A stretch of 64,000 nt of DNA from Bisporella sp. PMI_857 (Eukaryota; Ascomycota; Leotiomycetes; Helotiales; Helotiaceae). Numbering within the stretch: position 1 is the stretch's first letter; every line of letters starts with the position of its first letter. Location of the stretch: contig JAJSPD010000034.1 in the NCBI GenBank assembly GCA_021307315.1, positions 1 to 64,000 on the forward strand, in the 5' to 3' direction. Position numbers and translations under genes: made by a program. This document shows positions 10,701 to 21,704 of the stretch, piece by piece. The notes beneath the pieces were generated by a model, which saw only the letters and a program-made list of their open reading frames with translations, did no database searches and was not told where the DNA came from.

Positions 10701-10939
10701 TCTGCGCTGATGTATTTATGCCTCAAAGCACGATGCCGACGATGGAACTCTCTCTGCAATTCCGGCTCTAGGTATGATGACCAAACGCCTAGTCGCATCG
10801 TCCGGATTTGATGGTGAGGCCGAGCTCTCCTCGGTAAGGAACCCGCCGAACGAAGTATATGAGTAGACGAGGACATGGTGGATTGTAGAAGAGGAGAGAT
10901 CGAGCAATTCGAGAGTGAGGACATCTGGGAAGAAAGCAT
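7735..10939 (-). CDS. Putative mitochondrial protein with nine tandem SYEPGAFNG repeats
   Basis: Two exons, 10939-9087 and 9028-7735, are joined over a 58-bp GT-AG intron (9029-9086), giving 1048 aa. The N-terminus is Arg/Ser-rich with no acids (HILRSAGSLPRRARPHHQIR), like a mitochondrial presequence. Residues about 265-590 hold tandem repeats of about 33-38 aa built on (G/W)(L/K)-x-(E/D)YD ... SYEPGAFNG. There are nine clear copies, the last degenerate (SYDPGPFNA), preceded by two worn ones (EEYDAMVSYGPIA, RSYDERVCYG). Exon 2 is acidic and disordered, then has a folded-looking part (ESTLYKILAYDPAMQSISIAE ... NPTKFFPHFKPLQAQGYEIV). It ends with a basic WEEAEHRKK segment and one hydrophobic helix (VLVGGLMVGSASYAIGVVSDY), probably a membrane anchor. 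The family resembles an uncharacterised ascomycete protein. Function is unknown. Confidence 0.8.
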
Positions 10940-12359
10940 GGCGAAAGACTATCTCTGGTGGTTCATACTCGGATGCTGGTAATCAATGAGCTGATTGACG
11001 ACACATGTGAAGGTGGGTAGGAGGGGGTTGGACTTACGCGACTATAACCTTCGCACCTAGCCTTACGCAGGAAAGCCTGCAAAAGCGTAGGATATTGAGA
11101 TTGTCCAGAGTCCCAATACCAAGGAGGGTGAATGAAGAGATGAGGAAGGTTGGACTGCCCTATTTATTGTATTGCAGGTTGTGGTTCAATCCAGGGTGCC
11201 AACACGTATACGTAGGTGGTTCCGCGGCGGGACCAGGCAGGTGGGGGACAGGGGTCGAGCAAGGCAGATCAGGGCGGGGTTAAATAGTGCGGCAAGAGAT
11301 AGTGAGGCAGTGTATTGAGAGGAAGACACTGGAAAGAGATCACCCCTAGAAGGAATAAGTGATGGTGATGAAGATGAAGGTTTAGGGAGTAAACAAGAGC
11401 AGGAGTCAGGAGAGCACGTGGGTAGATAGGTTAACTCAGGGTGAGAGGAAGGCTGATCGTGTGAGTGTGTGGGAAAGTGAGCTCGGCCCTCCTTCAGGCG
11501 AGATCAACCCCGCATTACAGTGCTACCCTCTCCTCTTCCCAGCCCCATAGCAACCCGACCGACCCGGCTAATCCCGTGGTCACGTGTAGACGCGGCGCCT
11601 CCAAACTGCCTCCACCACCCTAGCGAGCGTGTAGGTCACCACAAACACCGGCGGTTAGCGAGTGACTGAGAGAGTGACTGAGTATATCTAATTGTAAAAC
11701 TTTGCTTTGAAAGCTCCAACACATTCTTTTACATCAGTTGACTACTCAGCCCCAACACATTGGTACGCGTACGCTTAATACTTAGCCTAAGCAGAGATAT
11801 CCAATTCATCGACACGGCTACGAGTAGACCATGAAATATTTCCGCTAGTTGCAACATGGTCATCAAAATACATGCTTTCTCTGTCTTATAATGATGCTTC
11901 TTCTACATCCAAACGCTGACCCGATGCAGTTGCGAAGCTCTCCCCTCCGTAAAAATATAATTCTGCCTTCACGACCACCAGTGATAATACAGCCACAACG
12001 CAGACTTTTGGATCCGAAACCTCTTGCGGTGGTGGGCGAATCTCATCAATATGGTCTAGATTCAAAGCAATAGCTGCGTAGACAATTAGCTTCGCCTATT
12101 CTGTGCGTAAATTGTTCGAATCGGGCCGTTGAGGGTGTTTTCGATGGTGATAGATCTGTATTGAAAGATGAGAGTATGTGACAATCAGGCTTGTTTCCCA
12201 TATGAGCTGGCTTAGATGGAAAATACTTAAGTATGCTGGGCAGCCATTGAGCAAAAACTATATTGTATCCTTTCTTCAATTCGGTCATTTGCTCTTCTAT
12301 CCAGTCTCTCAAGATCAGAGCGCTCAATTGCAAATATGATTGTTATTACTAGATTCAGT
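10940..12359. other. Long intergenic/promoter region
   Basis: The part next to the repeat-protein start (about 11000-11660) is noticeably more GC-rich than the flanks and contains CACGTG (11415) and TCACGTG (11580), E-box-like cores. These could serve the minus-strand gene beginning at 10939. The rest (11700-12359) becomes AT-rich. The short ORFs at 11095, 11849 and 12046 show no recognisable protein and are not called. Confidence 0.4.
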
Positions 12360-12950
12360 GCTGCCATGGTTATGGCTATGGTGAGCCGAGTGGGAGCCCA
12401 ATAAGTTGTCTATGGTCGATGCCAGGATAAGCTAGTACCTCCGTATCGAAAATTCTGGGCTAGGTAGACCAACCAATAACCAGTTCGTTAACTTATGGAC
12501 CCAGCTGGCAATCAAGAACCTTGATGGCACAACAACGAACCTCATCTTCGAAGTCCACAAGTACCTTAACTCAGACAACAGCGGCTCACATGTTGAACGT
12601 GTTACAAACAACATTGACTCGGCCTCAGCCCCTTGGCCACGTGGCTGTGTTCAAACAGCCGCCGGGCTTTCCTGAGTGAGACTGGCGGTGGAAATGTTCA
12701 AGAGCTGTGCCGCCTACATGTGTCAGCAACTAGATTATCTCAAGTCTCCACAGTCTGTTTTCCTTGGATGCTTTAGAAAAGATTCTGATCTTAACCTTGA
12801 CCATAGTGCCAACAGCGGCGACTATCTTGGTTGGACTTCGCGGATCGCTGAAGGGTTTGCCGCACCTGGAACTACATCCTCACTGAGGTTCCCAATGGCA
12901 GCACCAACCAGTATCTTGTCCAGCAATGTTTTGTTCCCAAGTGGAAATCT
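12360..12950 (+). pseudogene. Degraded GH5 endoglucanase (cellulase) pseudogene
   Basis: Translating across three frames recovers the C-terminal half of a fungal GH5 subfamily-5-type endoglucanase. At about 12455-12500 the frame reads PTNNQFVNLWTQLAIKN. It continues as DGTTTNLIFEVHKYLNSDNSG, the strand that carries the family's DVHKYLDSDNSGTH motif. A frameshift leads to ATWLCSNSRRAFLSETGGGNV, which contains the catalytic nucleophile Glu in SETGGGN. Next come CAAYMCQQLDYLK and DYLGWTS, and another frame gives YILTEVPNGSTNQYLVQQC. At least three frame changes and a stop at 12672-12674 (TGA) are present. The N-terminal half (signal peptide, any CBM1) is missing or unreadable upstream. Confidence 0.8.
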
Positions 12951-14238
12951 TAGAAGCTCTATATTCTCTTTAGAACAAATCCTCTTGTATATAATTTGAT
13001 ATGCTTAGGTTGCCTTGGTGTACATGTGTTCTGCTCATCAATCGGATTTTATTTTAAATTTCTTCGCTCTGTTCGACACATGTAGCATCTTGTTATGAGC
13101 TTTCAGCTTGTTGTACTTTGGAGGCTCTTTACTCCATGACTGACGCGTACCCAATGTGAAAATATGCGTTACTTAATTTCACAATAGGCTATAAAGTAGA
13201 TCACATGGGATGATCCTAAAGTATCACTCAACTTAAATTATAAGAATAAAGTAATTACAATATAATCGAATATATTGATGTCGTTCTTCTTTCTTAATAC
13301 TGATCATAGCTGCTATTACTAGTTCTGAGGTAGTCTATGCTGAAAGATGTTATAGCTATAATGGCTTGTTTGAACAAATGCTAACAATAACAGAACTTGA
13401 GTTATGTAAGTTGAGGTTTGGCCATCACTCAACTCAGATAAACTTCTGAGAACTCGGAAAACGGTCAGTGCAAATTAGCTCAAATATATTCAAGTTAATT
13501 TGTAGTGCTTTAGTATATCACATATGTATTAAAATTGTGGTAGAACAAGAAAAATACTATTCAAGGCTCTCCTCTTACAAGAGAATCTTGATGACTAAAA
13601 CCGTAGAGAGCATCTTTCCTGGAGCAAAAATTCTATCAGATACTTGACCTAATAATAAACAGCCGGAGAATAAGAGTTATTTATCAAGAAAAAATTTGGA
13701 TTATATCTAATCAAGACATGCATTCACTAGTGGCAACCCCGTGCAAAACTATGTCCTTTATCTCTCTCCTCTAATCGTCAAGTCAAATAAAGAAACTAGT
13801 TACGGCTTACAGCAAAATGCGAATTAAGAAAGCCATAACCACTACTTAACTCCTGCCCGAATTTAATTATATTTTAAGGTATTTCTAGTCTCTGCCTCAA
13901 GAGTGGAGACACTTCACCAGCCACATTGCTAGCGTCAAAGATCCTTTACCTTCAACTAACTTGAAAAGGGATAGTATGTCGGTGAAGCCAATCAGCCGCA
14001 CCGACCACCATCGTCATCCGGCGAAGCCAAAGCTACCAAAAATTGTCCGTTTAAAGGTGCATTTCAAAGTGCCTCTCCAACCCTCCAACCCTCCAGTTCT
14101 CTATTTTTTATTTCAACCAGGAGCTCATTGTCATTCTGCCCTGCCATGTCATAGATTGTACAAAACGAGCTTTTTCCAAACAACTCTCAAAATTCAAATC
14201 TGCCCCCACCACTGCCCCACCATCAATCGACATTCAGT
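12951..14238. other. AT-rich gene-free stretch
   Basis: Very AT-rich from about 13040 to 13920 and rich in TA dinucleotides, with no ORF worth calling. Base composition rises again at about 13920, ahead of the Ltn1 start. This is consistent with repeat-induced point mutation of dead DNA, but I could not compute RIP indices. Confidence 0.45.
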
Positions 14239-17200
14239 ATGAGCAAAAAGTTCAAGTCCCAAGCATCAAGCAGTCGTGCGGTTGTGGGAACTGGCTTTAC
14301 CGGCTTTGGCGTATCGGCCGCAAGCTCTTCGCTATCATACCTCTCAAATCCGTCAGATTTCTCTTCCATCAGCGACGGCAATGTCGTTGTGAGTTTCAAG
14401 AACCTCTCCAAGAAAGACGGCACCACAAAGTCGAAGGCCTTGGACGATCTGCGAACATACGTCCAGGCACACCCATATGAGATAGATGGAGGAGTGGAAG
14501 AGGCAATCCTCGAGGCTTGGGTGAGTGTTTCTATACAACCATCCTAATGCATGAGCTAACAATCGCACAAGGTGGCTTTCTATCCTCGAATATCTGTCGA
14601 CAATTCTCGTCGCGTGCGTGAGCTTTCCCATAATTTGCAATACGAGCTATTAAAATCAGCGCGGAAACGAATGGAGAAGCATATCCCAAAGGTGGTCGGA
14701 AGCTGGTTAGCAGGCACATATGATAGAGACAAGGCTGTATCAAGAGCAGCAAGTGATGGCGTGGCCTCGTTTTTGGATAACCAGAAAAAGGTTCTTATAC
14801 TCTGGACGCGGTGCCAGGTTCAGATCCTTGATTATGCTCTAGAAGCACTCAACGAAACGCCCCAGAGCCTGAGCGACGAGCGGATTACGACAGCTGAAGA
14901 TATGAAATCCAAATATTATCGAGTCATTGGATCCAGCTTGTCCCTTGTCTTAAATCTGCTCGATAAGCTGGGTCCCGGTGACATTGCGAAACACCAAGAT
15001 AAGTATCAGGAGTTTCTTACAAATACCAAAAGGCTCTGGGAGTTCGTGTCCTGTGAGGATGCTTTTGTCAGAAGGACCATAAGCCAGCTCCTTGAAATGT
15101 GCCTAGGAAAACAAGTTTCTACAATTGAGAAAGATCTCCCGATTATAAGTCATGCTTTCGTTTCTGAAGCTCTCAGATCATCTCAAACTTCCTCAGCTTT
15201 GCAAGTTGTGCAGGCTTTAGTGAAGTTGACTTCAAGGTTTCCTCAGGTGTGGACTTCTCAGTACAAAGAAAGGAGACCACCGATATCTAGGTTACGCCAT
15301 TTTGTGGAGAGAGGATCACAAAGCGGCCCTCCCAGCTTCTGGGTTTCTCTCAAAACTCTTCTTACAATTCTGCCTGAGGGTGTCCTCCCTACGGATGTAG
15401 AAAGCTCACTTGAGTTCTTGAAAGCCTTCCGTACCGGTATTTCTCGCCGCGAAGAAGCTAGAACTAATGCGCTAGATGCATGGAACAGCTATTTTGAGAC
15501 CGTGGTTGCTATCGCTGGCGGAATCATAGATCCTTCGGGGCATCAGAAACTATTTGGGGAGTCGATATATCCCATATTTGGGCAGTACCTATATCCCACT
15601 CCAGAAAATTCACAATGGAATATAGGCACCAATGCTGCCGCCCTATCTAAGGCATTGGGAATCTGTTCTTCGTCCAAGAATGAGGAATCTCAGATATCAT
15701 TCTCTAAGGAGTGGAATCTATTAGCAGATAACTTCATAATTAGACTCAACACATCATTACCTGAGCAATCAAAGGATTACAACAAGTCTCAAACTTCCGT
15801 TTCAGCAGAGAGCCATCGATGGTTCAGCTTGGTTTCGGCTGTGCTCAAAGAGGGCGATTTAGAAAGCATAAGGAACGTATTAGTTTCTTCTTCAGCCAAT
15901 GTAATCAGGGCCGCTTTAGAACTGCTGCAAAATCGGATTGGAAAGCCATATTCAGCGGGTGCTACGATAGAGTCTGCCCTAAGACTTGCACCAAAGCTGA
16001 TGGAGCTCTCTCCCGAGTCCTTGATGGCCATAAATTCTTTCCTGGAAAGTCAGCTGCCAAAGTTGATCATGTCACCATCTTCAAGATTCTTGGTCTCGGC
16101 ATTATATCTAGTTCGCACCTTGCCAGGTCAGGACAAAGAGTTTGAGTCTATTTGGCAGTCCACAGTTGATGGCTTACTTGCACTTCCGGACAGCGACAGC
16201 AAATATGCAGCTGTCGTGCCGATCATATCAAGTGACGCTATTTCAGCGCTTGCTCAGGCGAGTTCTGGCCTGCAGGGATTTTTTAAAGCCGCTGCCATTA
16301 AGGCTGTTCATGAGACAGATGAAAACCAGTCTTGGCCCCTTTTTGAGGCTGCCATTACTTTCGAATTGCTGGCCAAGCATACCGAGAAGCAACTCCTCGA
16401 TCTGATTATTGGAGGCCTTGATGATCAAATCAGCGAAACTCGTGTTACAAGTGCTTTACGGGCACTGGAGTTTATTTCTCAAAAAAGGCCAGGTCTGTTG
16501 AAAGAAGACAACAAGGCATATGTAGCTTTAGTGACTAAGCTTTTATCACTCACTGAGTAAGCGATAATCATCCAATGTTTCCTGCCTCTAAAGATTAGAG
16601 TCCCTTTCATATACAAGTTAACAGCGTTGACATGACTTTCAGGCTCTCAGATGACAAAATACCAGCTCAAGCCAGCAGACTTAGATCTTCACTCGAGGCG
16701 TCCGATCAGGATAATGGTCAAGCAGACCAGGTTTTACCAATGCTACATGTAATTCGACAGAATCTAGAAACAGCAACGCCTCAGTCTTTGTCTATCGACA
16801 CCATCCTTCAGCAAGCGTCATCTATATTAGGCTCCTCAGCAGATCTATCTGTGTTCGAAACTCTTCTTCCAGACCTCACCATTTGGCGACGGTAAGCGCT
16901 CTACAAGTCCTTAGAGTTAGAGTTTTTTTGGAAGTTTACCCAATGCGATACTAATTTGCACAACTAGGTCGATATCTTCCATTTTGACAGAAGCCCCCAG
17001 CTCGTCATTAGGTGTGTTCCTTCATGCCCGCACTGTGGACTAAGCTATTTTGGGCGTATAATACTAACTCGCGCAGGTGTCATGAGGCCGTTTGCTGGTG
17101 CTGTATATCTCACCCAAGCTCCTGTCGCCGAAGCCCCACGATGCGAGAGAGACCTAAACGGATATTCCATTGCCCTTAGAATGGGTATTTATACTGCACG

Positions 17201-19510
17201 TTTGATAGGGGAAACACCGCATTTGAATTTACCGAAACTTGATCCGGAACTTGTCTATTTGCTCAGCATTACGTTCAGGCTCGCTCAAGACCAGGTAGAC
17301 TTGCAAGGTGAAAACCAGTTGGCTACATCTATTCTTAATCCGGATGTTATATCTGAGATCCAAGAATTCCTATTCTCTGCAAATATACCCCTGCAGCAAT
17401 TGGTTACCAGTGGCAGTGGCTGGTTGAATGATTCTGATGCATCTGCAACCCACGTAAGAGGTTTCATTGCGCATCTCATTGATGATACTAGCAAGTCTGG
17501 CCCTATAGCATTCCATGCGGCTCGCATCTTAAGTGATGTTCTGCAGCAACTTGTGAATGAACACGGATGGGATACTGTTCGTGGAGAATCATGGCTTCAG
17601 AAACTCGACTTACTGAAAACCTCGACTGCCAATATATTAGGTGCCGCAGCTATCCTCATTGGCCTACAAACCGTTCTTGCCACGAGTAGAATCGTCAATA
17701 ACCTTTGTAATCGACTCATCAGCGATGTTGCTGGTGCCCATGCCAAGTCAGAAAAGTCACTTGGCCTTCTCGTATTGCTGAACGCAAGTTTCTCCGTTTA
17801 TGAAGATGGCGATCTGCCTGTTGCTCAGAACCGCCTTGTATTTGCCGTCAAACAGATGCTGTCTTGGACCGATGATCTCCCTTTGGCTAATCCAAGACTG
17901 GCATCTGAAGCTTGCTTTACGCTTCATCGACTTCTTCCTGCCATTAAGGAAGTCTACGGCAGCTACTGGGAAGCCTCACTTAGCTTCTGCATATCTATCT
18001 GGGAATCTGATCAAGAAGTGCTTTCAAGTGAACGATTACCTATGGTGGGAATGTCGTTGAAGCTTTATACAATATTACGGACGTTAGAAGATGCCAACGA
18101 CGATCTAGAAGATGCATTAGGGCAATTGGACTACCAAATTTCACAGGGTCTGATCAACCTCTTGAGGCTTCAACGACAGAAAGAAAATGTGCCTCAGCTC
18201 TTTGTTGATAATGTCCTATCAAGGGAAGTGGGTCGAATACCCTTAAAAGATTTCAAGGACAACGTGGCAGATATCTACCCGTTGGTGGCATCTGAGTTTA
18301 GAGTCGTTCAGTCTACTGCCTTTGATGTTCTGCATCGTGCCCTCCCCGAGCAACAACAGCAGCTTTCTGTAGATGTATTACTTGAGAACAGAGGTATGTG
18401 ATAATTCTCCTCTTTCATTAGTCTGTGCTAACAACCACAAAGACGCTCAACTTCCGGAAGAACTGCTTTCACTACTACTAGATGCTCCATCGCTGGACAA
18501 CATCACAGATGAGACCCTTGCCGAATTTCCTAGTTTCATCCGAGGATACCTTCTCTCGTGGCTTCTTATCTATGATTCATACAGTACAGCATCTTTCAAA
18601 GTCTGTGCTGATTACAGCAACATTCTCAAATCAGAAAATTACATAGGTCCACTTCTAGATTTTCTGTTCGATGTTCTAGGTCACTCCGCCGGTTATCCAG
18701 TCAACTTGTCAAACTTCGATATCGCCAAAATCCGTAGTTACAATACATCCGAAGCGGAAGACAACAATACAAAAGAGCAAAATATGCAATGGCTACTCAT
18801 CAACCTCTACTATCTCTGCCTCAAGTACACGCCTAACCTCGCAAAAGGCTGGTGGCTTGACTGTAAATCGAAGCAAACACGGATAGCCGTAAAATCCTGG
18901 ACCGAGAAGTACTTTTCTCCGCTCGTGATATCTGATACCATGGATGAAGTCACAAAATGGGCTGATGAACAAGAGACCACGGATGACGAGAAGGAGTTAA
19001 TCATTAAGGCTTCGAAAAAGTCGAGGGAGGTGTATGCTGGGTATGAGGTTGATGATATGATGATGGAGATTGTGATTAGACTGCCAGCTGCATACCCATT
19101 AGAAGGCGTAAAAGTTGATGGCGTGAATCGTGTTGCGGTTAGCCCGCAGAAGTGGACTGGATGGTTAATGACAACTCAGGGTGCTATGACCTTCTCGGTA
19201 AGCTAGTTCAACTTCCATGTCCATAATCATAGCTAACCTCGGACAGAATGGTTCCATCATAGACAGCCTCTCTATATTCCGCAAAAACGTCATCGGAGCC
19301 CTCAAAGGCAAAGGCGAATGCGCGATATGCTACTCGCTTATCTCGTCTGACAAGAAGATGCCGGATAAGGGATGTCACACCTGCAAAAACTTGTTCCATG
19401 CGAGCTGTCTATTTAAGTGGTTTGCGACTAGTAATCAGAGTACATGTCCGTTGTGTCGGAACCCGTTTAATTATGGTGTTGACGCAAGGAGAGCGAGACC
19501 TGTAGGATGA
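14239..19510 (+). CDS. LTN1: E3 ubiquitin-protein ligase listerin (Ltn1/Rkr1)
   Basis: Seven exons: 14239-14520, 14572-16556, 16643-16891, 16968-17011, 17077-18393, 18443-19197, 19247-19510. They total 1631 aa, close to the family's usual length. The N-terminus begins MSKKFKSQASSSRAVVGTGF and has the conserved FKNLSKKDGTTKSKALDDL and VAFYPRISVDNSRRVREL segments of the listerin N-terminal domain. A long HEAT/ARM-type helical solenoid follows. The last exon holds a C-terminal RING (CAIC ... CHTC-x4-FHASC-x13-CPLC, residues about 1570-1616). In the known system it binds 60S-nascent chain complexes with Rqc2 and ubiquitinates stalled peptides in ribosome quality control. All introns are 49-86 bp GT-AG. 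The mini-exon 16968-17011 is only 44 bp. Confidence 0.95.
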
Positions 19511-19680
19511 ACGTGTAATATAGAAAAGAAATCTTGACCATAATATAAACATTTGCATAATCAACTGGATGGTGTATGAGAAGTTTTCTAATGCATATTC
19601 ATGGGGCGGTAGGGTATAGTCGGACCCCGTGGTATATCGCCTTGACACTTCATTTTTAAATCCAAGCTTGTTATTTTAAT

Positions 19681-20824
19681 CTATTGACCCTCCACCAAAA
19701 ACGAATGCCCCAAAGCCTGCTCAGCGCTCAATCTATCCCCACTCTCCCACACCACTAATGCCTCCACAAGGGCCCTCGCATCCTCCCCTACATCCCCTAA
19801 TATCTCTTCCCAGCTCCTGCCCTCAAAGCGCGTATACCACTCCCAAGGCACTACCGTCCATCCCGTCGCCTCCGGCCACGTTTCCTCGGACGGGCTCCCC
19901 AGCGTCTTAAACATGCTCAAAATCAGGGCCAGCTGATTCCCGTCCTCCGAGGGATCCGAAGAAGAGGAAAAAAGCGGCGTGCCTGTGAGAGCTTCCGCGA
20001 GCATTGCGCCCGCGGCCCACAGATCGATCGTGTGTGTGTAGGCACGATTCCCGAACAGCGTTTCCGGCGCGCGGTAGCACGAGGTGCCCACTTCGAGGAC
20101 TTTGTGATCCACCGGCTCGGTGGGCTGGGAGAGCGTGGAGTGGTATGCTGTGCCGAAGTCTGCTAGTAGTGCTGGGCCGGAGGCGGAGGAGAGGAGAATA
20201 TTTGACGGTTTGATGTCGCGGTGGATGATACCTTGGTTGTGTAGATATTTTAGAGCTTGGAAGATGTCCCTGTATAGGGTTTTGGTAGTGCTGAGGGAGA
20301 GAACACCGGAGTCTATGAGATCCGCAAAGGTGAGTGATTGGTAAGGAAATACAAGGACTAGATCGCTGGAGGTAGAGCGGAAGGACGTTGTGAGAGAGAT
20401 GATACGGGAATGGGAGAGTTTCTTGAGGATGGCGATCTCGAGGTGTGCATTGTGAGGCGGTGCATCATGGGCAGTTATCAATTTGAGGGCCACAGTTTTA
20501 CTGCGATATACTTGGGAGACAAGACCTTCTGCTATATGGTGACACTCTGTATATGGTCCGATGGTGATCCCAGGAGTCGTATTGGCCCGTGGTTCTGGCT
20601 CGGTAGGCGTGGCTGCAGCAGTTATAACAGCGTTACATGCTTTATCATATGCCTCCTGTTATCAAATGTTAATTCTGCCTACGCAGATATCTATTTCAGA
20701 ATGAGAACGTCCGTCTCCAAGCCGTATATATGATTACATGACCAGGTAACCAACACCTAATTGCACTTACTCTTGATTCCGAACTATTGTACGCATCTGT
20801 TTCAGCAGCAAAGGCTATTTTCAT
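19681..20824 (-). CDS. CDK-like serine/threonine kinase, Csk1-like (tentative subfamily)
   Basis: Two exons, 20824-20771 and 20655-19681, with a 115-bp GT-AG intron, give 342 aa. Exon 1 (18 codons) is inferred because the kinase ATP-binding strand continues 5' of the first in-frame Met. Kinase features are VALKLI (ATP-binding Lys), HRDIKPSNILL (catalytic loop), DFGTAYH (Mg loop), GTSCYRAPETLFG (P+1 loop and APE) and YTHTIDLWAAGAMLAEALTG. The glycine-rich loop is poor (AEGLVSQVY, one Gly). There is no PSTAIRE helix. Overall it resembles the fungal Csk1/CAK-activating branch of CDK-like kinases, but subfamily assignment needs a tree. Its 3' end lies 170 bp from the converging Ltn1 stop. Confidence 0.8.
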
Positions 20825-21704
20825 GACATTGCTGTCTATATTTAAGCCCTTGGCTTCTATTCTCTTCTTCCTGCTGTGGTCAGAACAGGAGGATTCTCTC
20901 AGCTTGACAGGAAAGGCTTCTCACAACTTCTCAATATTTTGATGTCTCTCAACAAATGTAAGACCAGTCCTCCAGCCCGGTATTGAAGCCATGCCCAACT
21001 TATTTATTCATATTAGGTGGCCCTAGTTTGTCCTAATACTTCGGCTTGGATGCGGTTGTTCAGAGCGGTTAAACCTCGGCGTGTGACAGGTTCGGAGGGC
21101 AGATTTATCCGTGATAGTTGGCCTTAGAGTTCTATTTCTCTATTAGTCCCACCCCCTACTATATTGCTCAATCATTGTTTATTGTGTATCATGTACTCGC
21201 GAGGTTCCTCTTCCGATTGCCGTGATTCAAAGCTCAGTTGAGGACAGTCCCCAGGCTTAGCTGGGTCACTTCTTTCTCAGAGCCGCATTGGCCATTTACT
21301 CAAACTTCGGCGACAGAGACATGAGACATCACAATGCGAAATAGATCTTTTTGCTATTTTTAGATGAATTCAAGCAGCCCAGCATAATTCGATCCCCCCT
21401 CTGTAATACATTTCATTCCTTATCGATAAAGAATCTGCAGGAAGAGTAAACAAAACATTCAAAATCTCGCATCCAACCGAAGGCTCCGTGACAGGGATCC
21501 CCATTGGCAAAATCGATCGTCAATGTCCTTTCCTCGCCTCTTGTGTTCTGTCAGCAGCAAAAGAACTTGCCCATTATTACTCACCCCAGATGCCATTCCT
21601 CATTCCGTAGCAACGCTCGTTCTCTGTGACCTCACTTGTAAATTTACTTTGTTTTCAGTACCATGCGCACATCATTTCACTAGCATCTGGAGAATCAATT
21701 AATC
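20825..21704. promoter_or_regulatory. Divergent intergenic region between CDK-like kinase and syp1
   Basis: An 880-bp region flanked by two outward-facing start codons, so it should contain both promoters. I see no ORF of note in it. Confidence 0.5.

Noticed and set aside
11095..12333. Several 60-95-codon ORFs on both strands
   Set aside because: No motif, no splice partners, and composition like the surrounding intergenic DNA.
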